Origin: Companilactobacillus tucceti DSM 20183
Lineage (GTDB): Bacteria; Bacillota; Bacilli; Lactobacillales; Lactobacillaceae
Length of the DNA: 64,000 bases
Assembly (NCBI RefSeq): GCF_001434665.1
Contig: NZ_AZDG01000002.1
Location: 1 to 64,000, forward strand
Reading direction: 5' to 3'
The translations under genes and the position numbers were made by a program. Under the pieces are notes generated by a model that did no database searches, was not told the DNA's origin, and saw only the letters and a list, made by a program, of their open reading frames with translations. This document shows, one piece after another, positions 1-9,018 of this stretch (within the stretch, counting starts at the first letter, position 1; every line of letters begins with the position of its first letter).

Positions 1-76
1 AACCCAATAATAGAAGTGCTTTTATTTTATTGTCTCAAAAAATAGTTGCAGTACCATACGACTCTTTTTTCATGTT

Positions 77-1027
77 TTATTTTTCAACTGGTAACCAGAA
101 TGGATGTGATGAAACCTCAAAGTTTATATCAAATTCTTGAGGTTTTAATTCTTCGCCATCCATTTGACCATATTCGTTATGTAAACTGCTTAAGGTAAAT
201 TCACTGGATTGAATATGCCAGACGTTTTCATCCTTTAGGTGTGAGCCATCCGTCAGTAGTTTAGTAAATAGTTTTATAAAGGTTTTACCTTTTATTTTAT
301 TGACAACAACTAGATCTAATTTGCCATCAAACGGTGTTGCTAATGGATCGATAGCAATTCCACCACCAAAGTAGGGATGGTTGGTAGCCGAAACAATATA
401 AGCTTGGTCAAATTTTTTCATGCCATGTTTAGTTGTAACTGTTAATGGAAATGCCCCTTGTTCCTTGATAACTTTAATCAAACTGGAGACATACGCCAAC
501 GTTCCTAGTTTCATTTTATTAAGTAAATCTTTTCTTTTGGAATGGTTGGTCGTATAGACTGTATTAGCATCGAAGCCAATACCGATGTTATTTACAAAAT
601 ACTTTGTTTTATCAGAGAAAGTAGCCTTGCCAATATCAATTGATCGTGGTTCTTGCATTGATAGGATATCTTGTAGTAATACTATTGGTTTTACATGATT
701 TAGTTTGATACCTCTACTAAAATCGTTTCCAGATCCTGCTGGTATATAGGCTAAAGGAGTATTTGGATTTTTAGAAAGTTTTACTCCATTGACTGACTGA
801 TTTAAAGTTCCATCTCCACCTAAAACTAATATTTTTGTCTGTTTATCGATTTTGTCGGCAAGATTTTTAGCAATCCTAATCCCGTCACCATTTTTTTGAG
901 TTGAATGAATTTGAAAATCTATCTGATTTTTTTTCAAAAACATCTTTATACTTTTCCAGACTCGCACTGATTCACCATTTCCGGCTTTGCGATTGAGAAT
1001 TATCTCCAATTTTTTGATCTTTGTCAT
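77..1027 (-). CDS. Diacylglycerol kinase family lipid kinase (DgkB/YegS-like)
   Basis: A 316-residue protein of the diacylglycerol/lipid kinase catalytic-domain family, which phosphorylates a lipid such as diacylglycerol with ATP at the membrane face. The N-terminal nucleotide-binding domain shows GGDGTLN at residues 70-76 and PAGSGNDF at 96-103, the two hallmark motifs; the C-terminal half has the usual beta-sandwich signature including YFGGG and MDGE. Length is normal for DgkB. The ATG follows AAGGGG with good spacing. It lies 3' of RNase J1 on the same strand but is separated by a terminator, so it is probably read through only in part. In Bacillus DgkB recycles diacylglycerol for lipoteichoic acid synthesis; the same role here is inferred. 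Confidence 0.88.
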   Translation of the reverse strand: MTKIKKLEIILNRKAGNGESVRVWKSIKMFLKKNQIDFQIHSTQKNGDGIRIAKNLADKIDKQTKILVLGGDGTLNQSVNGVKLSKNPNTPLAYIPAGSGNDFSRGIKLNHVKPIVLLQDILSMQEPRSIDIGKATFSDKTKYFVNNIGIGFDANTVYTTNHSKRKDLLNKMKLGTLAYVSSLIKVIKEQGAFPLTVTTKHGMKKFDQAYIVSATNHPYFGGGIAIDPLATPFDGKLDLVVVNKIKGKTFIKLFTKLLTDGSHLKDENVWHIQSSEFTLSSLHNEYGQMDGEELKPQEFDINFEVSSHPFWLPVEK

Positions 1028-1040
1028 AATAAACCCCTTA

Positions 1041-1071
1041 AAAATAAAAAAAGCAGATCAATTGATCTGCT
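1041..1071 (-). terminator. Intrinsic terminator after RNase J1
   Basis: On the minus strand a perfect 10-bp inverted repeat (1052-1071, arms AGCAGATCAA/TTGATCTGCT) is followed by a U-rich run at 1041-1051. It touches the RNase J1 stop codon and lies just before the lipid kinase ribosome binding site. Confidence 0.85.
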
Positions 1072-2759
1072 TAAATAGAAGTGGAAATTATCATTGGTAA
1101 AATTACAGGATTTCTTGCTGTACGCTTGTATAGAAATTCTTGCAATCCCTCAATTATAATTCGTTTCAATGACGCTTCAGTAACTTTTTCCTCATTATCA
1201 AAAGCACTCTTAATCAAGTGGAAGACACGTTTTTGTGCTTGATTGATTAATTCCCCTGATTCACGCATATAAACAAAACCACGTGATAAAATATCAGGTC
1301 CTGCAAGTACAATATGTTTTTGATAGTCAATTGTTGCAACGACAACGACCATACCTTCTTCAGAAAGTACTTGTCGGTCATGAATAACTACATTACCAAT
1401 ATCTCCGACACCTTTACCATCGACATAAACATCTCCAGCAGGGAAGTGTCCGGCTACATGGGCTGAATCTTTAGTTAATGCTAAAACATCGCCGTTTTCT
1501 AGTAGGAAAGAGTGATCCATTGGCACATCACATAAAGCAGCTAACTCAGTATGGATTTTTAACATTCTGTATTCACCGTGGATTGGCATAAAGAACTTTG
1601 GCTTCATTAAACGAAGCATTAATTCTTGTTCAGTTTGACCACCATGTCCAGAAGCGTGAATGTTGTTAACTTTACCATGAATAACTTCAGCACCAGCTTC
1701 AGATAATTGGTTGATCAAATGGTTAACACTGATTGTATTACCAGGGATTGGGTTACTTGAAAAGATAACTGTATCACCTGGTTGAATACTGATTTGTCTA
1801 TGAGTACCATTTGCAATTCTACTTAAAGCTGCAAGAGGTTCACCTTGTGAACCGGTACATAGTATCAATGTTTCACTTGCTGGTGTTTGATTAAGTTCGT
1901 GAGGATCGATGATCATATCATCAGGAATATTTAAATATCCAAGCTCACGTCCATTTGCAATTGCGGATTCCATACTTCGTCCAAAGACTGCAATTTTTCG
2001 TCCTTGTTGCATTGCAGCGTCGACCGCTTGAGATACACGATAAATATTAGAAGCAAAGGTAGCAAAAATTATTCTTCCTTTAATTGTTTCAAATATTTGG
2101 TGGATCGTTAATCCAACTGATCTTTCTGATTTAGAAAAAGTAGGTATTTCAGCATTTGTACTATCAGATAGTAAGCATAAAACACCTTCTTGTCCTAATT
2201 GTGCCATTTTTTGTAAATTAGGCGCTGGTAAACCAGCTACTGGTGTTAAGTCGAACTTAAAGTCACCAGTTTCTACAATAGTACCTTGTGGTGTATGAAC
2301 AGCAACACCTAAGGTATCTGGAATTGAATGAGTTGTTCTGAAGAATGAAACACTAGTTTTAGGAAACTTTATAACTGCGTCTTCTTCAATGGGGTACATT
2401 TTAGTAGTTCTGAGTAAACCATGTTCTTCAAGTTTACCTTTTATTAAAGCACAGGCTAATGGACCGGCATATATAGGTATATTAGGTAACTTTTGAAGTA
2501 AGAAGGGAATACCACCAATATGATCTTCGTGACCATGAGTGATAAATAATCCCTTGATTTTATCCTGGTTTTGAACAAGATAACTATAATCAGAAATGAC
2601 GTAGTCGATTCCTAATAAGTCATCTTCGGGAAATTTAATTCCGGCATCAATAACTATTAGTTCATCTTGGTATTGAACACCGTACATATTTTTACCAATT
2701 TCGCCAAGGCCCCCGATGGCAAAAACGGCAACTTCGTTATTTTTAACTTTAAACGACAT
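1071..2759 (-). CDS. rnjA: Ribonuclease J1
   Basis: A 562-residue metallo-beta-lactamase/beta-CASP ribonuclease with 5'-to-3' exonuclease and endonuclease activity, central to mRNA turnover and RNA maturation in Firmicutes. The catalytic metal motif HGHEDH is intact at residues 75-80; further family motifs include SDSTNAE, the beta-CASP region GRSMESAI, and SGHGGQ followed by PIHGEYRML. Length matches RNase J1. The ATG sits 3 nt after the rpoY stop with GGAG inside the rpoY tail, so the two are translationally linked. A second paralogue, RNase J2, lies at 23.7 kb; the intact motif here and the rpoY neighbour identify this copy as J1. Confidence 0.96.
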   Translation of the reverse strand: MSFKVKNNEVAVFAIGGLGEIGKNMYGVQYQDELIVIDAGIKFPEDDLLGIDYVISDYSYLVQNQDKIKGLFITHGHEDHIGGIPFLLQKLPNIPIYAGPLACALIKGKLEEHGLLRTTKMYPIEEDAVIKFPKTSVSFFRTTHSIPDTLGVAVHTPQGTIVETGDFKFDLTPVAGLPAPNLQKMAQLGQEGVLCLLSDSTNAEIPTFSKSERSVGLTIHQIFETIKGRIIFATFASNIYRVSQAVDAAMQQGRKIAVFGRSMESAIANGRELGYLNIPDDMIIDPHELNQTPASETLILCTGSQGEPLAALSRIANGTHRQISIQPGDTVIFSSNPIPGNTISVNHLINQLSEAGAEVIHGKVNNIHASGHGGQTEQELMLRLMKPKFFMPIHGEYRMLKIHTELAALCDVPMDHSFLLENGDVLALTKDSAHVAGHFPAGDVYVDGKGVGDIGNVVIHDRQVLSEEGMVVVVATIDYQKHIVLAGPDILSRGFVYMRESGELINQAQKRVFHLIKSAFDNEEKVTEASLKRIIIEGLQEFLYKRTARNPVILPMIISTSI

Positions 2760-2762
2760 TAA

Positions 2763-2975
2763 TTAAAACTCCGTAAGCTTGTATGAAGGGTCTTTTTGTT
2801 CATATTCCAAATGCTTTTCATCAAGCTCCTGAATGAATTCTATGTGGTACTTTGTATTTTTTTCAACTTCTTCACGAACCTCGATACTTGAGTCAGCGTC
2901 TACATAGAGTGACTTAGTAAATTCACGACGGGGGTTATCTAGTTCGCTTTCTTGATACAAAACTTTATAAATCAA
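2763..2975 (-). CDS. rpoY: RNA polymerase epsilon subunit
   Basis: A 70-residue protein of the RpoY (former DUF1447) family, a small accessory subunit of RNA polymerase in Firmicutes, commonly encoded directly upstream of RNase J1 as here. The sequence begins MIYKVLYQE and ends YKLTEF, both typical of the family. The start is TTG (2973-2975), supported by AAAGGAG placed 6 nt upstream; no ATG is available. The gap to rnjA is 3 nt, so the pair forms an operon. The 130 nt between def and rpoY carry an AACGAA/TTCGTT inverted repeat but no convincing promoter that I can define. Confidence 0.93.
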   Translation of the reverse strand: MIYKVLYQESELDNPRREFTKSLYVDADSSIEVREEVEKNTKYHIEFIQELDEKHLEYEQKDPSYKLTEF

Positions 2976-3105
2976 ATTGTTTTCTCCTTTTGGTTATTAA
3001 CGAAACAGGTCAGCTTCGTTTATTCTTTTCTTGTCCATTAAACGTGCAATAATACAGATGACATCAGTGTAACATATAACTGTTATCAAGTATACTTAGC
3101 GGTTT

Positions 3106-3666
3106 TTATGAAATTACTACGGTACTTGGATCAAGTTCAAATGGTTGTTTTTTATCAATTTTATCGTAGTACAAATGTCCATTTAAGTGATCGATTTCAT
3201 GTTGGCAAACAATTGCTGGATAATCTCTAACACGTAATGTCTGAGAATTACCGTCAAAATCATCATACTTAATAGTAATACGATCTGAACGAGGTACGAA
3301 ACCAGGCACATCTTTATCTACTGAGAGGCAACCTTCTCCTTCAGAAAGGGCAGCATTTTGTACAGAATTTCTAACGATAACAGGGTTTATCAACGTTATC
3401 TTCAATTGTGGTTTATCAGAGCCATCTTCTGCTGGAACTAGAACAGATGCCATCATTTTGGATACACCAACTTGAGGTGCAGCAAGTCCAACACCAGCAC
3501 GTAGTTGATGCTTTTCAGCAATTTTTTCATCTTGACTGTTGATTAGATATTCCATCATATCGTCGGCCAATTTTTTGTCTTCGTCACTCAAAGGGAATTC
3601 AACCTTTTGGGATACTTTTCTTAATACAGGGTCACCATCGCGAACGATGTCTTTCATTAAATACAT
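3106..3666 (-). CDS. def: Peptide deformylase
   Basis: A 186-residue Fe/Zn hydrolase that removes the formyl group from the initiator methionine of new proteins. All three PDF motifs are present: [16 protein letters not shown] with the metal-ligand Cys, and HEIDHL with two metal-ligand His and the catalytic Glu. The insertion between motifs 1 and 2 and the overall length fit the Gram-positive type 2 enzyme. The chosen ATG (MYLMKDI) has GGAGG 5 nt upstream; the internal ATG three codons later has no better site. It is the 5'-most of four minus-strand genes, ahead of rpoY-rnjA. Confidence 0.95.
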   Translation of the reverse strand: MYLMKDIVRDGDPVLRKVSQKVEFPLSDEDKKLADDMMEYLINSQDEKIAEKHQLRAGVGLAAPQVGVSKMMASVLVPAEDGSDKPQLKITLINPVIVRNSVQNAALSEGEGCLSVDKDVPGFVPRSDRITIKYDDFDGNSQTLRVRDYPAIVCQHEIDHLNGHLYYDKIDKKQPFELDPSTVVIS

Positions 3667-4461
3667 AATTTCCTCCAGATATTTAGATTTGAGTTTATAT
3701 CGATACTATCTATTATAAATTATTTTACGTTAAAAAATGAAATATAACTTAAATTACTTTACAAAATTCCTACATTATTAATTTTAAGACTATATAGTTG
3801 GATCTGTCCAAAATTTGATCGGTAAAAATATTTGGAAAATTTAACTTTGAAATTGGAAAAATTTCATTGATTTGTGAGTGTTCCTTTTTAAAAACCACTT
3901 AAAATACGCAAATTACGGAAAATGATTTTTCAAGTTTTACGTAAAACTTTCTGAAATGATTTTCGATTAATCGATGTGTTTTTCTTGAATAGATTATGAT
4001 GTTATAAGCTTTTATCTATGATATTAATAAATAAAATTTTCGACTGTTCAGAGATATTTTTTGAAAATTTTAAATTAGTAAATTCAAGTGTTTTTGATCG
4101 ACTTCGTGAAATCTTTATAAAGAATAGTTATTAGTAATTTCAAATTCTATAGCAATGTTCGTAAAGATATGTTTTCTTAAAGGTAGTTTTCACTTTTTCA
4201 TATTTTTAGAAGTTGCAATTTACGTATTCATCAGTTCTTTCAAAGATATTTGACTATTGATGATATGGCTATATGGTTAATAGCCTTTGGGCTTTGTATA
4301 TATCCATTTAAAATATTTTTTTGCAAAATTTATTAATAAATGACAATAAAATGATAATTGTGAATCAAATAACTATAATGAATGTTATTTCTTATTGATA
4401 ATAAAGAGTTTTAAAATTTATTTATAATATTCAGTCATTGAATGTGATTAATCTAACTTAG
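3667..4461. other. Gene-free AT-rich intergenic region
   Basis: About 800 nt between the divergent def and lrgA genes without any credible coding frame on either strand (dense stops in all frames) and without a recognisable RNA gene, terminator or repeat. Short AT-rich inverted pieces exist but none is convincing. It must contain the def promoter on the minus strand (a TATAAT-like box lies about 50 nt upstream of def without a clear -35). I see nothing else that I can support. Confidence 0.6.
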
Positions 4462-4491
4462 TTGTCAACCTTGAACGAATCGTGATAAGAT
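4462..4491 (+). promoter_or_regulatory. Promoter of lrgAB(-ldhD)
   Basis: TTGTCA at 4462-4467 and TAAGAT at 4486-4491 with an 18-bp spacer, about 55 nt upstream of the lrgA start. A cre site lies immediately downstream. Confidence 0.6.
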
Positions 4492-4506
4492 TAGCTCGCA
4501 CACCGA

Positions 4507-4520
4507 TGTAACCGTTTTCA
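4507..4520 (+). promoter_or_regulatory. cre site (CcpA operator) before lrgA
   Basis: TGTAACCGTTTTCA matches the cre consensus TGWAANCGNTNWCA at all 14 positions. It lies just downstream of the predicted transcription start, a position typical for CcpA repression by roadblock. Confidence 0.8.
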
Positions 4521-4545
4521 GCATAGCTAGAAGGGGAATATACTT

Positions 4546-4971
4546 ATGAACAAAACTGAAAAAGAACGGATTATCGAAGAGGAGCAAAAAGATGCTTCTC
4601 CAGTAATAATTCAGCTCGGAATTTTTGCTGCGGTATTGTTTGTATCTAATATTTTGTCATTAATAATGCCCAAGGCTTTTCCAGTACCTGTACCAGTGTG
4701 GGGATTAATAATTCTCTATGTGCTTTTAACGACGCATGTAGTTAAACTACATCAAGTCGAAAAGCTTTCCGGTTTTTTAATTGGAATTATTGGAGTTTTC
4801 TTTGTTCCATCTGGTATTCAAATGTACAAGAGTCTGGATTTGATCAAAGAGGACGGAATTACTTTGTTCATTGCGATCATTGCTTCAACAATTGTCTTAT
4901 TGGTAACTGTTACTTTTACTACACGACTTTTTATTTCTATTAGTAGAAAAATTAGAAACAGGAGGGAATGA
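4546..4971 (+). CDS. lrgA: LrgA/CidA family membrane protein
   Basis: A 141-residue membrane protein of the CidA/LrgA family with about four hydrophobic segments (roughly residues 22-40, 50-64, 75-92 and 105-130) after a charged N-terminus. The family was described as holin-like; in Bacillus subtilis (PftAB) and Streptococcus mutans the LrgAB pair works in pyruvate uptake. RBS AAGGGG precedes the ATG. It is followed directly by lrgB, then by D-lactate dehydrogenase. The perfect cre site upstream and the pyruvate-related neighbours favour the pyruvate-transport role over cell lysis here; that choice is inference. Confidence 0.88.
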   Translation: MNKTEKERIIEEEQKDASPVIIQLGIFAAVLFVSNILSLIMPKAFPVPVPVWGLIILYVLLTTHVVKLHQVEKLSGFLIGIIGVFFVPSGIQMYKSLDLIKEDGITLFIAIIASTIVLLVTVTFTTRLFISISRKIRNRRE

Positions 4972-4973
4972 TT

Positions 4974-5720
4974 ATGCAGTTTATCAATAATACTTTTTTT
5001 GGAATCTTTGTTTCAGTGGTTGTTTATTTAATAGGGCTATATTTATTTAATCGTTTTAATAATTTCTTTTTATTTCAACCACTGTTTGTCGGAATGATAT
5101 TAGGTATTTTTGTTCTCTGGGTTTTAGAACATGCTATGGGAGTTTCTTCTACTTTGATCTATGACGCTTTTTGGCATGGAGGAAAAGATAATTTTATTGG
5201 TGCCAATCTTTTATTTTGGTTCTTAGGACCAGCCACGATATCTTTTGCAATTCCTTTATATAAACGAAACGATATTGTTAAAGATTATTGGCTCGAAATA
5301 TTATTATCTTTGGTAGTTGGATTATTTATTAGTTTGATTATTATCTACTATATATGTAGAGCTTTGAATTTAAGCAATTCAGAAATTGCCTCATTATTAC
5401 CTCAGTCAGCCACTACGGCTATTGCATTACCATTATCAACAAGTATTGGCGGTATACCTGCCATAACTGCTATGACGGTAATTTTAAATTCGGTGATTGT
5501 ATTAGCAATAGGGGATCAGCTTGTTAAGTGGCTGAAGCTTGACACTGATCCAATTGGTATAGGATTAGGTTTAGGTACTTCTGGACATACAATCGGTTCA
5601 GCCAAGGCAGTAAAGCTTGGTTCCATTGAAGGCGCAATGGCATCGATTGCCGTTATCGTTGTTGGAATTGTAACCAATATTGTTGTTCCATTATTTGCAC
5701 GATTGATCGGTTTAAAATAA
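4974..5720 (+). CDS. lrgB: LrgB family membrane protein
   Basis: The partner of LrgA: a 248-residue polytopic protein with the LrgB signature including LLPQSATTAIALPLS and GLGTSGHTIGSAKA, the latter a near-invariant block. Two ATG codons compete: 4968, overlapping the lrgA stop, and 4974. GGAGG at 4961-4965 is about 8 nt from 4974 but only 2 nt from 4968, so 4974 is chosen. LrgA and LrgB together form the transport unit (PftAB in Bacillus). The following ldhD starts 21 nt after the stop with no terminator between, suggesting one transcript lrgA-lrgB-ldhD. Confidence 0.9.
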   Translation: MQFINNTFFGIFVSVVVYLIGLYLFNRFNNFFLFQPLFVGMILGIFVLWVLEHAMGVSSTLIYDAFWHGGKDNFIGANLLFWFLGPATISFAIPLYKRNDIVKDYWLEILLSLVVGLFISLIIIYYICRALNLSNSEIASLLPQSATTAIALPLSTSIGGIPAITAMTVILNSVIVLAIGDQLVKWLKLDTDPIGIGLGLGTSGHTIGSAKAVKLGSIEGAMASIAVIVVGIVTNIVVPLFARLIGLK

Positions 5721-5741
5721 CTTTTTTAAGGAGAAATTATT

Positions 5742-6740
5742 ATGAAACTTATTGACTACGGTGTAAGAGAAGATGAAATGCAATATATCAAGGATTGGTC
5801 AAAGGAAAATGATATTGAAGTAAAGATTGTTACTGATCTTTTAACAGCAGAAACTATTGAAGCCGCAAAAGGCTACGATGGAGTTGTTGCATATCAACAA
5901 TTACCTTATGATCCGATTATTTTTGACAAGATGAATGAATATGGAATCCATGTAATCTCTTTGAGAAATGTCGGTACTGATAACTTACCTATGGATGCAC
6001 TTATTAAAAATAATATTAGACTTACAAATGTTCCAAGTTATTCACCAGAAGCTATTGCAGAATATTCCGTAACTGGTCTTATGGCACTATTAAGAAACAT
6101 GAAATCAATGATCAGAAAAGTCGATAATCATGACTTTAGATGGGCTCCAGATATCGGAAGAGAGTTAAATTCGCTTACTGTTGGTGTTGCTGGTACCGGA
6201 AGAATTGGTAGAGCTGCTATTAAAATTTATCAAGGTTTTGGTGCAAATGTAATCGCTTACGATAAATTTCACAATCCAGATATTGAGAAGCAAGGTCTAT
6301 ATGTTGATAGTTTAGACGAACTTCTAAAAAATTCTGACGTAGTAACATTACATCTTCCTAGTCTTGGTAAGGGTAATACTGTTATTAATGAAGAAACAAT
6401 TTCAGAAATGAAAAATGGAGCTATTGTAGTCAATACTGGTCGTGGCGATTTAATTAAAACAAAAGACCTATACGATGCAGTGGAGAGCGGTAAATTAGAT
6501 GGTGCTGTCTTGGATGTTTACGAAAATGAGGTTGGAATTTTCAATAGTGATCTTTCCAATGGTGAACTAAATGATGAACTTCTAAAGGCCATGGTTAGTA
6601 ACCCTAAATTTATCATCACACCACATATCGCCTTTTACACTACTAGAGCGGTAAAGAACATGGCTACAATCTCTCTTGATTCTATGGTAGAAGAGCTAGA
6701 AACTGGTACCTCAAAAAATGAGATTAAATTAGCAAAATAG
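5742..6740 (+). CDS. ldhD: D-lactate dehydrogenase (D-2-hydroxyacid dehydrogenase)
   Basis: A 332-residue NAD-dependent enzyme that reduces pyruvate to D-lactate, regenerating NAD in fermentation. The Rossmann motif GTGRIG is at residues 151-156. The catalytic triad is present as Arg234, Glu263 and His295, each one position before Arg235/Glu264/His296 of the L. bulgaricus enzyme, in contexts TGRGD, DVYENE and TPHIAFYT. RBS AAGGAG precedes the ATG. It follows lrgAB closely, so the putative pyruvate carrier and a pyruvate reductase would be made together. A related D-2-hydroxyisocaproate dehydrogenase cannot be fully excluded, but length and motifs favour D-LDH. Confidence 0.9.
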   Translation: MKLIDYGVREDEMQYIKDWSKENDIEVKIVTDLLTAETIEAAKGYDGVVAYQQLPYDPIIFDKMNEYGIHVISLRNVGTDNLPMDALIKNNIRLTNVPSYSPEAIAEYSVTGLMALLRNMKSMIRKVDNHDFRWAPDIGRELNSLTVGVAGTGRIGRAAIKIYQGFGANVIAYDKFHNPDIEKQGLYVDSLDELLKNSDVVTLHLPSLGKGNTVINEETISEMKNGAIVVNTGRGDLIKTKDLYDAVESGKLDGAVLDVYENEVGIFNSDLSNGELNDELLKAMVSNPKFIITPHIAFYTTRAVKNMATISLDSMVEELETGTSKNEIKLAK

Positions 6741-6777
6741 TTAATTAATTCACAAACTAAATAATGAATTTTTTTAT

Positions 6778-6791
6778 TGAAAGCGGTTAAA
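6778..6791 (+). promoter_or_regulatory. cre-like site upstream of the pdh -35 box
   Basis: TGAAAGCGGTTAAA agrees with TGWAANCGNTNWCA at 13 of 14 positions. It ends 6 nt before the predicted -35 box of the pdh promoter. Confidence 0.65.
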
Positions 6792-6797
6792 AACCCC

Positions 6798-6825
6798 TTG
6801 TTTTTTTCATAAACAATGATAGTAT
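6798..6825 (+). promoter_or_regulatory. Promoter of the pdhABCD operon
   Basis: TTGTTT at 6798-6803 and TAGTAT at 6820-6825 with a 16-bp spacer, lying between two cre-like sites and about 70 nt before pdhA. Confidence 0.5.
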
Positions 6826-6833
6826 TAAGAGTG

Positions 6834-6847
6834 TGAAAGCCCTTTCA
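6834..6847 (+). promoter_or_regulatory. cre-like site at the pdh transcription start
   Basis: TGAAAGCCCTTTCA is a 6-bp inverted repeat and matches the cre consensus at 13 of 14 positions. It begins about at the predicted +1, suited to repression. Confidence 0.65.
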
Positions 6848-6893
6848 ATGCAGGTTGGACGGGTGAGTTTCTTTAATGAAAGGACTGTAGAGA

Positions 6894-7994
6894 ATGGCAA
6901 ACAAACCGATTGTTGACTTTGAAACTATTAAAAAAGATTTATCAAATAATCCAAAGCCAATACAAGTTTTAAATGAAAACGCTGAAATTGTGGATCAAAA
7001 GGTATTTGATTCATTTTCAGATGATGACTTAGTAGAATTTATGAAGAAAATGGTTTGGGAACGTGCATTGCACGAACAAACTATGAACTTTTCACGTCAA
7101 GGACGTATGGGATTCTACGCACCAACAGAAGGTGAGGAAGCTTCTGAGATGGGTACTGTCTTAGCAATGAAGAAGCAAGACTACTTATTACCAGCTTATC
7201 GTGATATTCCTCAATTGATTCAACATGGTGCTACTGTTACAGAAGCATACCTTTGGTCAAGAGGACATGTTGTAGGTAACAAATATGATGCACGTGCTAT
7301 GATGCCACAAATCATTATTGGTGCTGCTTATAATGAAGCTGCTGGTGTTGCATTAGGTCTCAAGAAAAATGGTGAAGATGCTATTGCATTTACATACACT
7401 GGTGATGGTGGTACTTCTCAAGGTGATAGTTATGAGGGAATGAACTTTGCAGGTGCTTTCCAAGCTCCAGCATTATTCATTGTTCAAAATAATGGCTTTG
7501 CCATTTCAACACCTCGTAAGAAACAAACTGCTGCTCCAACACTAGCTCAAAAGGCTGTTGCTGCTGGTATTCCAAGTGTACAAGTTGATGGTATGGATAT
7601 TTTGGCTTGCTACAAGGTTGCTCAAGCTGCACGTGAATATATTACAGCTGGTAATGGTCCAGTTATGATTGAAACATTAACATATCGTTACGGTGCTCAC
7701 TCAAGTGCTGGTGATGATCCTAAACGTTACAGAACTGAAGAAGAAACAAAACCTTGGTTCGATAAGGATCCATTGATTCGTTTAAGAAAAGTTCTTGAAG
7801 ACAAAGGTCTATGGTCAGACGAGGACGAAGAAAAACTTGTTGATGAATACAAATCATCATTCAAGGACGCTATCAAGGAAGCAGATGCTGTTGAACCAGA
7901 TACAGTACCAGCTATGTTGAAACGTACATTTGAGGTTCCAACTCCAGAAATTAAAGAAGAAATTGCAAAATTTGAAGAAAAGGAGTCGAAGTAA
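6894..7994 (+). CDS. pdhA: Pyruvate dehydrogenase E1 component, alpha subunit
   Basis: A 366-residue E1-alpha subunit which, with PdhB, decarboxylates pyruvate using thiamine diphosphate and passes the acetyl group to lipoyl-E2. The TPP motif runs from GDGG (170-173) to NN (199-200). The phosphorylation-loop region YGAHSSAGDDPKRYR is also typical. The ATG has GAAAGGA 9 nt upstream. It is first in a pdhABCD operon with a 2-nt gap to pdhB. A branched-chain 2-oxoacid dehydrogenase is the alternative, but gene order, sequence and cre control fit PDH. Confidence 0.95.
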   Translation: MANKPIVDFETIKKDLSNNPKPIQVLNENAEIVDQKVFDSFSDDDLVEFMKKMVWERALHEQTMNFSRQGRMGFYAPTEGEEASEMGTVLAMKKQDYLLPAYRDIPQLIQHGATVTEAYLWSRGHVVGNKYDARAMMPQIIIGAAYNEAAGVALGLKKNGEDAIAFTYTGDGGTSQGDSYEGMNFAGAFQAPALFIVQNNGFAISTPRKKQTAAPTLAQKAVAAGIPSVQVDGMDILACYKVAQAAREYITAGNGPVMIETLTYRYGAHSSAGDDPKRYRTEEETKPWFDKDPLIRLRKVLEDKGLWSDEDEEKLVDEYKSSFKDAIKEADAVEPDTVPAMLKRTFEVPTPEIKEEIAKFEEKESK

Positions 7995-7996
7995 CG

Positions 7997-8974
7997 ATGG
8001 CAAAGAAAACCTATATTAAAGCAATTACTGACGCACTTGACATTGTCTTAGACGAAGATCCAAAGACATTAATCTTCGGTGAAGATGTTGGTAAAAACGG
8101 TGGTGTATTTAGAACTACACAAGGCCTACAAGAAAAATATGGCGAAGATCGTGTCTTCGATACTCCATTAGCTGAATCAGGTATTTTAGGTATGGCTACT
8201 GGTCTAGGTGTAACTGGCTGGCGTCCAATTCCTGAGATCCAATTTATGGGATTCTCATTTGAAGCTGTTGATCAAATTGTTGGACAACAAGCAAGAATGC
8301 GCTTCCGCTTTGACGGCAAACAAACAGCACCTGTTACTATCCGTACACCTTATGGTGGTGGTACACATACTGCTGAAATGCACGCTGATAACTTGGAAAA
8401 CTACTTCACAGGTACACCAGGACTACGTGTTGTTATGCCAAGTAATCCATACGATGCTAAGGGACTATTGATTTCATCAGTTGAAAACAATGACCCTGTT
8501 CTATTTATGGAAAACCTTAAGCTATATCGTTCAATGAAGGATGATATTCCTGATGGCAAATATACAGTTCCATTGGATAAAGCTAATGTTTCACGTGAAG
8601 GTACAGATATCACAATCGTAGCTTACGGTGCAGAAGTTAACGAAGCACTTAAAGTTGCTGATAAATTAGCTGAAGAAAAGATCTCAGTTGAAGTTATTGA
8701 TCTAAGAACGGTTTCACCTATTGATACAGAAACAATTTTCAAGTCACTTGAAAAGACACACAAAGTTGTAATTGTACAAGAAGCTCAAAAGATGGCTGGT
8801 GTTGGAGCACAAGTTGCTTCAGCTATTTCAGAAAAAGCCATTATGTCTCTTGATGCACCTATTGGTAGAGTTGCCGCTCCAAACAGTGTTTACCCATTTG
8901 CTCAATCCGAAGATATTTGGATTCCAGGCGAAGAGGAAATTGAAGAAAAAGTAAGAGAAATCTTAAATTATTAA
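7997..8974 (+). CDS. pdhB: Pyruvate dehydrogenase E1 component, beta subunit
   Basis: A 325-residue E1-beta subunit of the transketolase-like fold. Recognisable blocks are FGEDVG near residue 28, FDTPLAESGI, MRFRFDGKQTAPVTIRTPYG and the C-terminal VIVQEAQKMAGVGAQVAS. It completes the alpha2beta2 E1 heterotetramer with PdhA. The start follows an AAGGAGTCG ribosome site inside the pdhA tail. Codon use is biased to GGT, CGT and GTT, as in the other pdh genes and tuf, which suggests strong expression. Confidence 0.95.
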   Translation: MAKKTYIKAITDALDIVLDEDPKTLIFGEDVGKNGGVFRTTQGLQEKYGEDRVFDTPLAESGILGMATGLGVTGWRPIPEIQFMGFSFEAVDQIVGQQARMRFRFDGKQTAPVTIRTPYGGGTHTAEMHADNLENYFTGTPGLRVVMPSNPYDAKGLLISSVENNDPVLFMENLKLYRSMKDDIPDGKYTVPLDKANVSREGTDITIVAYGAEVNEALKVADKLAEEKISVEVIDLRTVSPIDTETIFKSLEKTHKVVIVQEAQKMAGVGAQVASAISEKAIMSLDAPIGRVAAPNSVYPFAQSEDIWIPGEEEIEEKVREILNY

Positions 8975-9018
8975 TAAAAACTACTAATAATAGGTAATTG
9001 AAGGGGAGGATTCTAGCC

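Noticed and set aside
3667-4461. Decayed gene or small RNA in the 800-nt gap before lrgA
   Set aside because: No frame, terminator or conserved block is visible on either strand; only AT-rich sequence.
8998-9018. Longer PdhC starting at TTG 8998
   Set aside because: It would contain the strong AAGGGGAGG ribosome site; ATG 9019 gives the normal lipoyl-domain N-terminus.
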